NCBI GenBank assembly: GCA_017617525.1
Contig: JAFZWA010000060.1
Coordinates: 112,611-176,610 of the forward strand
From: Clostridiales bacterium
GTDB taxonomy: Bacteria > Bacillota > Clostridia > Saccharofermentanales > Saccharofermentanaceae
Length of the DNA: 64,000 nt
Reading direction: 5' to 3'
The notes under the pieces are model-generated. The model was not told the origin of the DNA. It saw only the letters and a program-made list of their open reading frames with translations, and did not search any database. The position numbers and the translations under genes are program-made. This document shows, one piece after another, positions 16,777 to 25,302 of this stretch (position 1 is its first letter; every line of letters begins with the position of its first letter).

Positions 16777-17709
16777 ATGCCGTATTCAAGCGTTTTTCTG
16801 ACAGAGATCATCAAGTCATTCGAACTGGAGGTCATTTATGCGCCTGAGGATATCGAAAAGGTTCGTATCCACGTGGCAGACGTAACTCGTCCGGGCCTGC
16901 AGCTTGCGGGTTATTACGATCACTTCGGTCCTGACCGTATCCAGCTGATCGGTAACATGGAGCACGCGTTCCTCGATAAGCTGACATCGGAACAGAGGGA
17001 AGAGCGTTTACAGGCGCTTTTCGAGAAGAAGATCCCGTGTCTGATCCTGACGAGAAATCACGTAGCGCACGATGAGCTGATCAAGGTCGCACAGAAGGCG
17101 GAGATCCCGGTCCTTCGCACGCATCAGGCAACCAGTGAGTTCATGTCTTCGCTGGTCAAATATCTCAATGTTGAACTTGCTCCCCGTATCTCGATGCACG
17201 GCGTACTCGTCGAGGTAAACGGTGAAGGTATCCTGATCTTAGGTGAAAGCGGCGTAGGTAAATCCGAGACGGCGCTCGAGATCGTTAAGCGTGGTCACCG
17301 TCTGATCGCGGACGATCAGGTCGAGATCAGAAGAGTTTCCGAAACGACACTTCTCGGCAGAGCTCCGGAAGTCATCCGCCACCTCATCGAGATCCGCGGC
17401 ATCGGTATTCTCGACGTAAAAGAACTGTACGGTGTATCTTCCGTTAAACTTCAGGAGAACATCGACTTCGTTATCAACCTCGAACTGTGGGATGAGAAGA
17501 AGACATATGACCGTCTCGGTATCACCGATGAGACGACCGATATACTCGGCATCAAAGTGCCTTCGATCACGATCCCTGTCGGACCCGGTCGTAACCTGGC
17601 GATCATCGTCGAAGCGGCAGCGATCAACTACCGTGTTAAGAAGATGGGCTATAACGCCGCAAAAGATCTGGTCACCCGCGTATTTCCGGGCGGGCTGAAT
17701 GCTGACTGA
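16777..17709 (+). CDS. hprK: HPr kinase/phosphorylase
   Basis: The 310-residue bifunctional enzyme phosphorylates and dephosphorylates Ser46 of HPr, setting carbon catabolite repression in Firmicutes. The Walker A motif GESGVGKSETALEI lies near residue 155, followed by the conserved RGHRLIADD and the family signature EIRGIGILDVKELYG near 206-220. The length matches the family. GGAGG lies 8 bases before the ATG, immediately outside the right arm of the large palindrome, so the leader of this transcript may carry that arm. It begins the operon hprK-murB-rapZ-whiA. Confidence 0.97.
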   Translation: MPYSSVFLTEIIKSFELEVIYAPEDIEKVRIHVADVTRPGLQLAGYYDHFGPDRIQLIGNMEHAFLDKLTSEQREERLQALFEKKIPCLILTRNHVAHDELIKVAQKAEIPVLRTHQATSEFMSSLVKYLNVELAPRISMHGVLVEVNGEGILILGESGVGKSETALEIVKRGHRLIADDQVEIRRVSETTLLGRAPEVIRHLIEIRGIGILDVKELYGVSSVKLQENIDFVINLELWDEKKTYDRLGITDETTDILGIKVPSITIPVGPGRNLAIIVEAAAINYRVKKMGYNAAKDLVTRVFPGGLNAD

Positions 17710-17728
17710 TCGGGGGATTTGAGCTTTC

Positions 17729-18694
17729 ATGAGAGTGGACAACAGTACGATCGAGGCATTTAAGAAAAAGCTTGATGAGGCGGGAATGACTGATCTTTCT
17801 TCGGAACTTCGTTTCGAGGAAATGATGAAACCGCATACGTCTTTCCGTGTAGGCGGACCCGCGCAGGTCTATGCCGAGCCTTCCAATACAAAAGAACTTG
17901 TCGCGCTTCTTTCGGCTTCTGATTCTGTGGGTATGCCGTATTTCCTCATGGGTAACGGTTCCAATATCGTCGTTTCCGATGAGGGCATCGACGGACTGGT
18001 GATCCGACTGGGCGAGAAGTTTTCGGAGATCACGTCCGAAGATGATCCGGATGATCCTGATTGTGTCCTGATCCGCGCTTCCGCGGGCACGCTTCTTACG
18101 AAACTTTCGTCTTATGCCGCGAAAGCGGGACTTACCGGACTTGAGTTCGCGTCCGGTATTCCGGGTTCTCTCGGCGGCGCGGTCTTCATGAACGCGGGCG
18201 CCTATGACCACGACATGTCAGAGGTCCTGGAAACAGTCATTTCGATATCGCCTTCCGGGGAAGTGCTTTCCTGGAAGAAAGAGGATCTTAAGCTCGGATA
18301 CCGTTCCAGCGTCTTTATGCTGCAGGGCGGGATCGTTGCCGAGGCAGTGCTGAAGCTTCGTCGCGGAAACGTCGATGAGATCCAGGCACAGATCCGCACA
18401 TATACGGAGAAGAGAACAAAATCCCAGCCGTTGAACTTCCCGAGCGCGGGCAGCATGTTCAAGCGGCCGACGGGATATTATACGGGAGCCCTGATCGAAC
18501 AGGCGGGGCTCAAGGGCTTTTCGATCGGAGGCGCTCAGGTCTCTGAAAAGCACGCGGGTTTCGTCATTAATACGGGAAACGCGACCGCCGCGGATATTGA
18601 CGCGCTGGTCTCCCATATTCAGGCGACGATCCGTGAAAAGAACGGAGTAGAACTTACACGCGAAGTCCGTTTTATCGGACGCGGATTTAACTGA
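17729..18694 (+). CDS. murB: UDP-N-acetylenolpyruvoylglucosamine reductase
   Basis: The 321-residue FAD enzyme reduces the enolpyruvyl group to make UDP-N-acetylmuramate, the second committed step of peptidoglycan precursor synthesis. The type II (Firmicutes) form is visible: KPHTSFRVGGPAQVY near residue 34-48, GNGSNIVVSDEG, then EFASGIPGSLGGAVFMNAGAY near 143-162, and PSAGSMFKRP with the catalytic Ser near 240. It lies 19 bases after hprK, a common Firmicutes pairing that also includes rapZ and whiA. Confidence 0.97.
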   Translation: MRVDNSTIEAFKKKLDEAGMTDLSSELRFEEMMKPHTSFRVGGPAQVYAEPSNTKELVALLSASDSVGMPYFLMGNGSNIVVSDEGIDGLVIRLGEKFSEITSEDDPDDPDCVLIRASAGTLLTKLSSYAAKAGLTGLEFASGIPGSLGGAVFMNAGAYDHDMSEVLETVISISPSGEVLSWKKEDLKLGYRSSVFMLQGGIVAEAVLKLRRGNVDEIQAQIRTYTEKRTKSQPLNFPSAGSMFKRPTGYYTGALIEQAGLKGFSIGGAQVSEKHAGFVINTGNATAADIDALVSHIQATIREKNGVELTREVRFIGRGFN

Positions 18695-18710
18695 CGGCAG
18701 GAGGCAATAC

Positions 18711-19610
18711 ATGGATCTGATCATTCTCACCGGAATGTCCGGCGCCGGAAAGAGCCAGGCGGCAAACATCTTGGAGGACCAGGGATATTTCTGTATCGAT
18801 AATCTCCCGCCGATGGTTCTTCCGGAACTCGTCCGTACGTTCATCAAAGGACAGGGCGGCGAGGGTTTCGCCATCGACAAACTGGCTTTCGTTGTTGACG
18901 TTAGAAGTAACGAGTATCTGAAAGGTTTCGGCAAAGCGATGACCGAGATCAAGAATATCGGATGCCCGTACCGCATTATCTTCCTTGAGGCAAACGACTC
19001 CGTACTGGTCAGCCGTTACCGTCAGACCAGAAGAAAGCACCCGCTTTCCGCAGGCCTTTCACTCGTTGAGGCGATCGAAAAGGAGCGCTCGCTCATGCGT
19101 GGTATACGCGCCCGCGCGACCCACATCATCGACACGTCCCTGATCACGCTTTCCGCGCTTCGCGAAGAGATCCTGAACATCATCGAAGTCGAAGACTTAA
19201 GCACGATGGATATCCATATCGAGTCCTTCGGATTCAAGTACGGTATCCCGGGCGACAGCGATGTTACCTGCGATGTTCGTTTCCTGCCGAACCCGTTCTA
19301 TATTCCGGAGCTGAAGATGCTCTGTGGTAAGGATCAGGCGATCATCGACTTTTTGGAAGAACATGATGAGACCGAAAAGTACTATGAGAAGATGATGGAT
19401 CTTCTTTGCTTCTCGATCCCGTTTTATATCCGTGAAGGTAAAGCCCGTCTTTCCGTAGGCGTCGGCTGCACCGGCGGACGTCACCGTTCCGTTTACATGG
19501 CCGAAAGATTGTACGAAGGTCTGAAAGCCAAGGGCTTCCGCGTATCCATTCACCATCGTGACATCGAAAAAGATCCGCGATACTTCCCGCCAGAGGAAAA
19601 GAAAGCATGA
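18711..19610 (+). CDS. rapZ: RapZ/YvcJ-family nucleotide-binding protein
   Basis: The 299-residue P-loop protein has Walker A near the N-terminus (GMSGAGKSQAANIL), the CIDNLPP motif, and the conserved C-terminal GCTGGRHRSVYMAE. In Proteobacteria RapZ delivers the small RNA GlmZ for cleavage and tunes GlmS. In Firmicutes the homologue YvcJ has nucleotide-binding activity with a less clear role. Its place between murB and whiA is the usual one, except that yvcK, normally between rapZ and whiA, is absent. AGGAGG precedes the ATG; the 3' end overlaps whiA by 4 bases. Confidence 0.95.
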   Translation: MDLIILTGMSGAGKSQAANILEDQGYFCIDNLPPMVLPELVRTFIKGQGGEGFAIDKLAFVVDVRSNEYLKGFGKAMTEIKNIGCPYRIIFLEANDSVLVSRYRQTRRKHPLSAGLSLVEAIEKERSLMRGIRARATHIIDTSLITLSALREEILNIIEVEDLSTMDIHIESFGFKYGIPGDSDVTCDVRFLPNPFYIPELKMLCGKDQAIIDFLEEHDETEKYYEKMMDLLCFSIPFYIREGKARLSVGVGCTGGRHRSVYMAERLYEGLKAKGFRVSIHHRDIEKDPRYFPPEEKKA

Positions 19611-20494
19611 CATACACGCAGGGTGTAAAAGAACAGATACTTAAGTATTCGTATAAGACCGAAGACGAATGGGCCGCTGAAATGGCGGCCGTTTGTCTAT
19701 GTACGGGCTACGACTGCGATTACGAAAAGAATCTGGTGAAGGTCCTCTGCACGACGGAAGATACGGCCAAAAGACTCGTCCGTGACGCGAATATGAGCGG
19801 CACGGGACTCGCTGCCGAGGGACCGAATAAAGTCGGCCGAAGAGGCGGAAGTGTCTTTGAGGTGCTTTTCGAGGCGACGGAGTTCGAGTCTTTCATCACG
19901 GATTACCTGATGCCCGATACGATCACCGATAAGATCTCTTCCTCGGAGAATTTGAGAAGAGCCATGATGAAAGGCGCTTTTCTCGCCAGAGGCTCCATGA
20001 GCGATCCGAATAAGACCTACAGGATCGAGATCCTCTGTAAGACCGACGCGTTTGTAAAGATGCTCGTCCTTCTGATGCACGCGGAAAACATCCGCCCGAT
20101 GACAAGAGTTTCGGACGTGACTTGGGCGATCTATTTCAAAAAGCATGACGAGATCTGCGATTTCCTGGTCATCCTCGGTGCCGTCAATCAGATGATGGAA
20201 CTGCAAAATATCCGCGCGCAGCACGATGTCAACGGCATGGTCTCGCGAAGCGTCAACCTCGATACATGGACGGTGAAACAGCAGTCTGAGGCAAGCGCCA
20301 GAAGAACGAAACAGCTCGAAAAGCTCCTTGCGTCCGACAAGGCGAACCGCATTCCGAAAGAGCTTCTCGAGGTCGCGAAGATCCATATCGATAACCCGGG
20401 CCTGTCCCTTACGGAGCTCGGCCGTCTCATGGATCCGCCGATCAGTAAGTCCGGCATGAATCACCGTATCCAGAAGCTTCTCGATTATCTATAA
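19607..20494 (+). CDS. whiA: DNA-binding protein WhiA
   Basis: The 295-residue regulator joins a LAGLIDADG-like N-terminal part (near 90-190, with KGAFLARGSMSDPNKTYRIE) to a C-terminal helix-turn-helix (LTELGRLMDPPISKSGMNHR near 265-285). WhiA controls sporulation septation in Streptomyces and affects cell division and chromosome segregation in Bacillus. The start overlaps the rapZ stop in an ATGA. It is the last gene of the hprK operon. Confidence 0.96.
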   Translation: MTYTQGVKEQILKYSYKTEDEWAAEMAAVCLCTGYDCDYEKNLVKVLCTTEDTAKRLVRDANMSGTGLAAEGPNKVGRRGGSVFEVLFEATEFESFITDYLMPDTITDKISSSENLRRAMMKGAFLARGSMSDPNKTYRIEILCKTDAFVKMLVLLMHAENIRPMTRVSDVTWAIYFKKHDEICDFLVILGAVNQMMELQNIRAQHDVNGMVSRSVNLDTWTVKQQSEASARRTKQLEKLLASDKANRIPKELLEVAKIHIDNPGLSLTELGRLMDPPISKSGMNHRIQKLLDYL

Positions 20495-20628
20495 TAATCC
20501 GATCGAAAGAAGGATGGAACGCGAATAGTATTTCTATGATTTATCCGTATTTTCCCTAAAATTCATCTAGTATATATCTCATGTTCAACTGTGTAAAATA
20601 ACATTTAGAAGTTCTGTGTGAATGGTAA

Positions 20629-21420
20629 ATGGGGTATATGAGCATGGGAGAGAATTCCGCGAAAAAACTGTTTTCCGGTCTGTCTATGCGAAGCAAGGTG
20701 CAAGGATGCGTCACAATGGCTGTGATCGCGTGTGCCATTGCTCTTTTTGCCGTGCTTTACTGCCGATATCTCGTTCCGATCTACATCGTCTGCATGATCA
20801 TTTCCGTGATCGAACTTATTACCGTAGAACTTCTTATGTTCTGGAAACCCCGTCAATTCAATATTTCAATGACTGCCATAAGCCTCGGACTTGTCGCGCT
20901 TCTGGTCACGGTCTCCATTTTGGTTCCCTGGAATATCGATTCTTCGGATTCGGATTCCTATGAGGAGAATATGAACTACTTAAATGATAGAAACTATTCG
21001 GTGCTTTTCTTTCCGGATCAGGTTCCGGAAGAGGTGGAAGGATATGATTTCGAATTCCGTTCCGGCCGTTTTTCCGATAAAGGCTATGTCTATGTCGAGT
21101 ATTGCTGCCCGCAGTCCGCGATGGCAGGTTATCAAATGAAGGTCGAAAAGATGTCCATCATCAACCCGCTGACGATAGACGAATCCCAGTCGACGACTTT
21201 TTCCATGGAACAGCAGGCGAAGATGAAAGAAGCGTTCGGACTTGAAGATGGCCAGATCACAAGCTTTGACTTCAAGGTCGTTTTGCCGGATGACATCGGC
21301 GAACACCCGAACACGCAGGTCTTCATCATGTCCTGCGAACTGGATAAAGAACACCCGAGCACGGAAGCGATCCTGATCGACGTTGACAACGGATGGGTGT
21401 GCTTTTCGCGCCTCTTCTGA
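20629..21420 (+). CDS. Hypothetical membrane protein
   Basis: About 263 residues and not recognised. Three hydrophobic helices occupy roughly residues 22-100 (VAACAIALFAVLYCRYLVPI style), followed by an acidic soluble domain of about 150 residues that probably faces outside. The start is uncertain: ATGs at 20629, 20638 and 20644 are all in frame, and GGGG at 20631 best suits the last. Base composition matches the neighbours. It is monocistronic, downstream of whiA on the same strand. Confidence 0.7.
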   Translation: MGYMSMGENSAKKLFSGLSMRSKVQGCVTMAVIACAIALFAVLYCRYLVPIYIVCMIISVIELITVELLMFWKPRQFNISMTAISLGLVALLVTVSILVPWNIDSSDSDSYEENMNYLNDRNYSVLFFPDQVPEEVEGYDFEFRSGRFSDKGYVYVEYCCPQSAMAGYQMKVEKMSIINPLTIDESQSTTFSMEQQAKMKEAFGLEDGQITSFDFKVVLPDDIGEHPNTQVFIMSCELDKEHPSTEAILIDVDNGWVCFSRLF

Positions 21421-21489
21421 AAAAGAACTACCTTCTTTATATCGCGGCTTTCCCCGAAATAGAATGAATATCACGCTTTCCCACGGCTA

Positions 21490-21519
21490 TTGACATATAG
21501 TTCAATACCGCTTTATAAT
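21490..21519 (+). promoter_or_regulatory. Promoter of the PadR operon
   Basis: TTGACA (21490-21495) and TATAAT (21514-21519) separated by 18 bp, a near-consensus housekeeping promoter. Confidence 0.85.
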
Positions 21520-21544
21520 CAGTATTGTTGAATATACAATACTG
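21520..21544 (+). promoter_or_regulatory. Palindromic operator, probable PadR site
   Basis: CAGTATTGT and ACAATACTG form a perfect 9-bp inverted repeat with a 7-bp centre, starting one base after the -10 element and covering the expected transcription start. A protein bound here would block transcription. The adjacent PadR gene is the obvious candidate for autorepression. Confidence 0.7.
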
Positions 21545-21603
21545 AATAACAAATAACAGAGGAATAACGAAACGAAGTAAATAGAAAAAGGAGGAATGTG
21601 AGA

Positions 21604-21921
21604 ATGAATGTGCAATTCAAAAAAGGCGTGCTCGACCTTTGCGTTCTGGCGATGCTCAATGACAGCGACCGCTACGGATACGAGTTGGCAAGCACACTTT
21701 CAGAGACCATCATGATCTCAGACGGAACTGTGTATCCGCTTCTTCGAAAACTCGCGGCCGACGGGCTGGTTGCTTCCTACCTTCAGGAATCGCAGAGTGG
21801 TCCGCCGAGAAAATACTACAGTCTGACTGCCATGGGTAAGGTCCGTCTCCAGGAATTGCTGGATGACTGGAACTCCTTTACGGCGAGCGTAAATAAGATC
21901 GTAGGAGGGAAAAGCGCATGA
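21604..21921 (+). CDS. PadR-family transcriptional regulator
   Basis: The 105-residue winged-helix protein begins FKKGVLDLCVLAML, followed by RYGYELASTL, the DGTVYPLLRKL wing-helix motif, and GPPRKYYSLT, all typical of short PadR repressors. The start ATG is 9 bases after the AAAGGAGG core; the GTG at 21598 is too close to it. It overlaps the next gene by ATGA. With the HAAS-domain gene downstream this is the common PadR-DUF1700 arrangement, in which PadR responds to membrane-active antimicrobials or envelope stress in several Firmicutes (family knowledge, not shown here). Confidence 0.93.
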   Translation: MNVQFKKGVLDLCVLAMLNDSDRYGYELASTLSETIMISDGTVYPLLRKLAADGLVASYLQESQSGPPRKYYSLTAMGKVRLQELLDDWNSFTASVNKIVGGKSA

Positions 21922-22754
21922 ATAAAAGAGATTATGTTTCTGCGCTCCGTGCGCAGTTGAAGAGACTTCCTTCCAATGATGTGGAGGAGATCGCAAAAGA
22001 GTTTGAAACACACTTCGATATCGGTGTTTCTGAGGGAAAGACCGAGGAAGAGATCGCAGCTAAACTGGGTTCTCCGGAAGAAGTCGCTCAGATCTATCTT
22101 TCCGATGAGATCCCGAATTTTGATGTAGCTTCTGCTGCAGACGCAGCCGGTGCTCCGCAGTTCCCGATCATCCCGATCAAAACGGGCATGATCCTCGGAC
22201 GTGGTGTCGGACCGCAGACCGCCGCTGGTTTCTGTGATCCGGTAGTAGCAAAACCGGTAGTCAACAAAGCTCCGAAGAAGGAGCCCGAAAACTACAAGTT
22301 CGCTCACACAGGCGCGAAGGCAAAAGAAGAATACGCACCGGTCGAGCCTCAGGGCAAAAAGCAGGTCGACCTTCCGGATTACTCCATGTATCCGACTCAG
22401 GATCCGAGCAGAATGCAGCCGTCCGAAAAGAAAGAACACAACCTCGCATTCGCGATCTTGTTCACCATCTTCGTATTCATCCCGGTATGGCTCATCGCAC
22501 TGGCACTTTTGCTCCTGCTCATCGCTACACCGATCCTTACAGGCGTCATTGCCGGAGTGCTTTTCTGCTGGTCAGCTTCCCTTACGACAGCTGTCGCAGG
22601 CACGATCTGCCTGGGCATCAGCCTGATCTTCGCAGCGATCGCGGAGCTCTTCGTAGCATACTTTGCGGCCAAGGGATTCATCCTCGGAACGATCGCTTAC
22701 TTCCGTTATATCTTTAAGATCAACGGAAACAGCGCGAAAGGAGGCAACGCATGA
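21918..22754 (+). CDS. HAAS/DUF1700-domain membrane protein
   Basis: The 278-residue protein starts with the HAAS fold (MNKRDYVSALRAQLKRLPSN, then a FETHFDIGVSEGKTEEE helix and KLGSPEEVAQIYL) in residues 1-62. A polar, Pro-rich linker of about 110 residues is followed by three or four hydrophobic helices (about 178-265). HAAS domains typically associate with PadR regulators and are thought to sense or transduce envelope signals. Start and stop both overlap the neighbours by ATGA. Confidence 0.88.
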   Translation: MNKRDYVSALRAQLKRLPSNDVEEIAKEFETHFDIGVSEGKTEEEIAAKLGSPEEVAQIYLSDEIPNFDVASAADAAGAPQFPIIPIKTGMILGRGVGPQTAAGFCDPVVAKPVVNKAPKKEPENYKFAHTGAKAKEEYAPVEPQGKKQVDLPDYSMYPTQDPSRMQPSEKKEHNLAFAILFTIFVFIPVWLIALALLLLLIATPILTGVIAGVLFCWSASLTTAVAGTICLGISLIFAAIAELFVAYFAAKGFILGTIAYFRYIFKINGNSAKGGNA

Positions 22755-23137
22755 AAAACAGAACTGCAATCGCAATCGTGATCATGGTCGCGTGCTTCGC
22801 GATGTCAATGGTCTTCCTTTTCATCAGTGCGGGTCTTTATATGATCAGTGGCACAAAAGAACTTGCTGACCGCATTCGAGATAACCGCTGGGATGATCTT
22901 CCTCCGAAGATCGAATTCATCACAGTGGATGACGACAGTGTCGTCGTAGACCTTCCGGGTCTGGACGTTCTCGTGGATGATGCCGGAGTCGATGTAAACG
23001 TATTCGGTATCCACGTAGACCTTCGTGATGAAGACGACATCAAAGAGGCAGAGAAGAAGGAAAAGAAATCCGAGTCCAAGAAGGACGATAAGGATGCAAA
23101 GAAAGACAAGAAGAAGGGCGACGCTAAGAAGGGTTAA
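22751..23137 (+). CDS. Small membrane protein with Lys-rich tail
   Basis: The 128-residue product has one N-terminal helix (residues 7-32) and an acidic middle (VDDDSVVVDLPGLDVLVDD) that is probably beta-stranded. The last 35 residues are mostly Lys, Asp and Glu. I do not recognise the family. Translational coupling to the HAAS gene suggests it works with it. The charged tail could lie outside on the wall or bind nucleic acid; the sequence does not decide. Confidence 0.75.
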   Translation: MKNRTAIAIVIMVACFAMSMVFLFISAGLYMISGTKELADRIRDNRWDDLPPKIEFITVDDDSVVVDLPGLDVLVDDAGVDVNVFGIHVDLRDEDDIKEAEKKEKKSESKKDDKDAKKDKKKGDAKKG

Positions 23138-23203
23138 CACTGAAACAGGACACTTCAGACTATGACCTTTAAAGCGTAGCCGGAAAAAGAAACTGGATTG
23201 AAG

Positions 23204-23236
23204 AAACGCGTGTCGGGAAGCCGGGGCGCGTTTTTT
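23204..23236 (+). terminator. Intrinsic terminator
   Basis: AAACGCG/CGCGTTT stem with an inner loop, followed by six Ts. It ends the PadR operon. Confidence 0.8.
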
Positions 23237-23279
23237 CATTCATGTTAAGAAACGATACCTCTCTATATATAGAAAAGTA

Positions 23280-23308
23280 TTGACATTGCCGATATTTGAA
23301 CGCATAAT
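23280..23308 (+). promoter_or_regulatory. Promoter of T-box/paaK transcript
   Basis: TTGACA (23280-23285), 17-bp spacer, CATAAT (23303-23308). The transcript would begin about 15 bases before the T-box leader's first helix. Confidence 0.8.
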
Positions 23309-23325
23309 CTCCTTAATAGTAAAAA

Positions 23326-23621
23326 TGCACTGACGGAGAAAAGTAGCGATCCGAAGACGTACAGGGCGTGCCGGCGGAAGAATTGAGAGCCGGCATACGA
23401 GGGAAGATCAGTCGAAGTTCACTCCTGAGCAGATCTGCAGAACACATGGCGAAACGCGATGCCAGTAGGTGGATACGGAGAGCCCGCCGTTACTTGGGGC
23501 AGAGGCTGATAGGCCTTGAGAGTGCGAGTGCTTTTCAAGAAGAAAGACTCGAAAATGGGTGGTACCGCGAGATAGATATTTCGTCCCATTGCTGAAGGAA
23601 ACGACGGCAATGGGACTTTTT
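23326..23621 (+). promoter_or_regulatory. T-box riboswitch upstream of paaK
   Basis: The leader of about 300 nt contains the T-box core TGGGTGGTACCGCG (23556-23569). It is directly followed by the terminator GTCCCATTGC/GCAATGGGAC and TTTTT (23583-23621). The T-box bases can pair with the 5' side of the terminator to form the antiterminator when uncharged tRNA binds. The upstream part holds a strong GCCGGC/GCCGGC helix within Stem I. I could not place the specifier codon with confidence, so the amino acid is not assigned. An aromatic amino acid would suit the gene product. Confidence 0.88.
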
Positions 23622-23655
23622 GTTGCCGTCAGAAAACGAAAGGCAGGTAGTAAAG

Positions 23656-24978
23656 ATGAGAAAAGAAGTAAACTCATGGATCTATGATCCGAAAGCCGAG
23701 TGCATGTCTGATGACGAGCGCGCCCAGGTACAGAGTGAACGCCTGATCAAGTGCGTGAACCGCATGTGGGAAAACGTTCCATACTACAGAAAGCGTATGG
23801 AAGAAAAGGGTGTTCAGCCGGGCGACATCAAGAGCGTTGCGGATCTCCCGAAACTCCCGTTCACAGATAAATTCGATTTCAGAGACAACTATCCGTTCGG
23901 AACACTGGCGGTACCGAGACAGGAGCTCGTTCGTGTACACGCTTCTTCCGGTACGACCGGCAAGATGAAGGTCGTTGGTTATACAGCGAATGACGTAAAA
24001 CTCTGGAACTCCGTTCTCTGCCGCGCGATGGCAAGATCCGGCGTTCAGAAGGGTGACCTCGTTCACATCGCTTACGGTTACGGCCTCTTCACAGGCGGTC
24101 TTGGCCCACACTATGCATGCGCGGATATGGGATGCGTCGCGCTTCCTGTTTCCGGTGGTAACACCGCAAGACAGATCACGATCCTTCGTGAGTGGAAGCC
24201 GGAAGTCCTGATGTGCACACCGACATACGCGCTGCACATTGCCGACCAGCTTGAGGCTGCGGGCATCGACAAGAGCGAACTGAACCTCCGCTGCGGTATC
24301 TTCGGCGCTGAGGCTTGGACGATCGAGATGAGAGATCAGATCGAAGAAAAACTCGGCCTTCGTGCTTTCGATATCTATGGACTTACAGAGATCTGCGGAC
24401 CTGGTGTAGGATGCTCCTGCGACAAGTCCGACCTTATCCACATCGAGGCAGACCACTTCATTCCGGAGATCGTTGATCCGGAGACAGGCGAGCCGCTTCC
24501 GGACGGAGAACTCGGTGAGCTCGTATTCTCTTCCATCAGTAAGGAAGGCGTTCCGCTCCTGCGTTACAATACTCACGACCTTACACGTCTCTATCACGGT
24601 AAGTGTGAGTGCGGACGTACTACACCGAAGATCGAGAAGGTAACAGGACGTGCCGACGACATGATGATCATCCGTGGCGTTAACGTATTCCCGTCTCAGA
24701 TCGAGGCTGTTCTCCTTGCTCACAGTGAGGTCGAGCCGCACTACATGATCTATCTCGATCGTGTTCAGAATCTCGATAGAATGACTGTTAAGGTCGAGAT
24801 GACACCTTCGTTCTTCTCTGACTCCATCCGTGAGATCGAAAAGACAGAGAGAATGCTCGAAGGCGAGATCGCGTCCATGACCGGTATCCACGCGAAGATC
24901 AAGCTCTGCGAGCCGAGATCCTTGCCGAGATCTGAGGGTAAGATGAAGCGAGTTATCGACGAGCGCTTCAGCAAATAA
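23656..24978 (+). CDS. paaK: Phenylacetate-CoA ligase (aryl-CoA ligase)
   Basis: The 440-residue adenylate-forming enzyme makes phenylacetyl-CoA (or a related aryl-CoA) from acid, ATP and CoA. The AMP-binding motif VHASSGTTGKMKVVGYT lies near residue 100, FGAEAWTIEMR and DIYGLTEICGPGVG near 225-255, and the C-terminal hinge GRADDMMIIRGVNVFPSQIE near 335-355. This matches the short PaaK form used by anaerobes with indolepyruvate oxidoreductase in aromatic amino acid fermentation. The start is the ATG at 23656. T-box control implies induction when a particular amino acid is scarce; no oxidoreductase genes are adjacent. Confidence 0.92.
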   Translation: MRKEVNSWIYDPKAECMSDDERAQVQSERLIKCVNRMWENVPYYRKRMEEKGVQPGDIKSVADLPKLPFTDKFDFRDNYPFGTLAVPRQELVRVHASSGTTGKMKVVGYTANDVKLWNSVLCRAMARSGVQKGDLVHIAYGYGLFTGGLGPHYACADMGCVALPVSGGNTARQITILREWKPEVLMCTPTYALHIADQLEAAGIDKSELNLRCGIFGAEAWTIEMRDQIEEKLGLRAFDIYGLTEICGPGVGCSCDKSDLIHIEADHFIPEIVDPETGEPLPDGELGELVFSSISKEGVPLLRYNTHDLTRLYHGKCECGRTTPKIEKVTGRADDMMIIRGVNVFPSQIEAVLLAHSEVEPHYMIYLDRVQNLDRMTVKVEMTPSFFSDSIREIEKTERMLEGEIASMTGIHAKIKLCEPRSLPRSEGKMKRVIDERFSK

Positions 24979-24987
24979 ACTCGAATA

Positions 24988-25065
24988 AAGAGAAACAAAT
25001 AAGCTCCTAGCGGTTCAGACAGTTTGCTTCGCAAAACTCACCGCCGGGAGCTTTTTGTTTCTCTT
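24988..25065 (+). terminator. Long-stem intrinsic terminator of paaK
   Basis: AGAGAAACAAATAAGCTCC (24989-25007) pairs almost completely with GGAGCTTTTTGTTTCTCT (25047-25064), with CGG/CCG and a second small hairpin (AGTTTGC/GCAAAACT) inside. TTTTT follows the inner stem. Confidence 0.85.
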
Positions 25066-25182
25066 TATATATTTCCTGAAGCGCTCTTACGTGGGGAGCA
25101 AAACTCGTCGCTCTGAGAGGTTCCCTTTCTCTTTCCTTTTTCATGTAAGTGAATTACTTCTTGAAGCTTTTCTTTCGGGGGG

Positions 25183-25210
25183 CTCACCGCGGGAGCTTTT
25201 TGTTTCTCTT
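25183..25210 (+). repeat. Second copy of the terminator's 3' half
   Basis: CTCACCGCGGGAGCTTTTTG and the bases after it repeat 25037-25065 with one base deleted, 146 bp further on. The matching 5' arm is not present here, although GAAGCTTTTC lies just upstream, so this copy is probably not a functional terminator. The interval 25066-25182 between the copies holds nothing recognisable. Confidence 0.75.
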
Positions 25211-25302
25211 GTTTGCAATTAGGGCGGTGTATTTCGGACGGAAACGGCTCGATACTGCCGGAGAAAAGTGTATAATTTTCTTATAGCAAGGGGGTTATGG
25301 GA

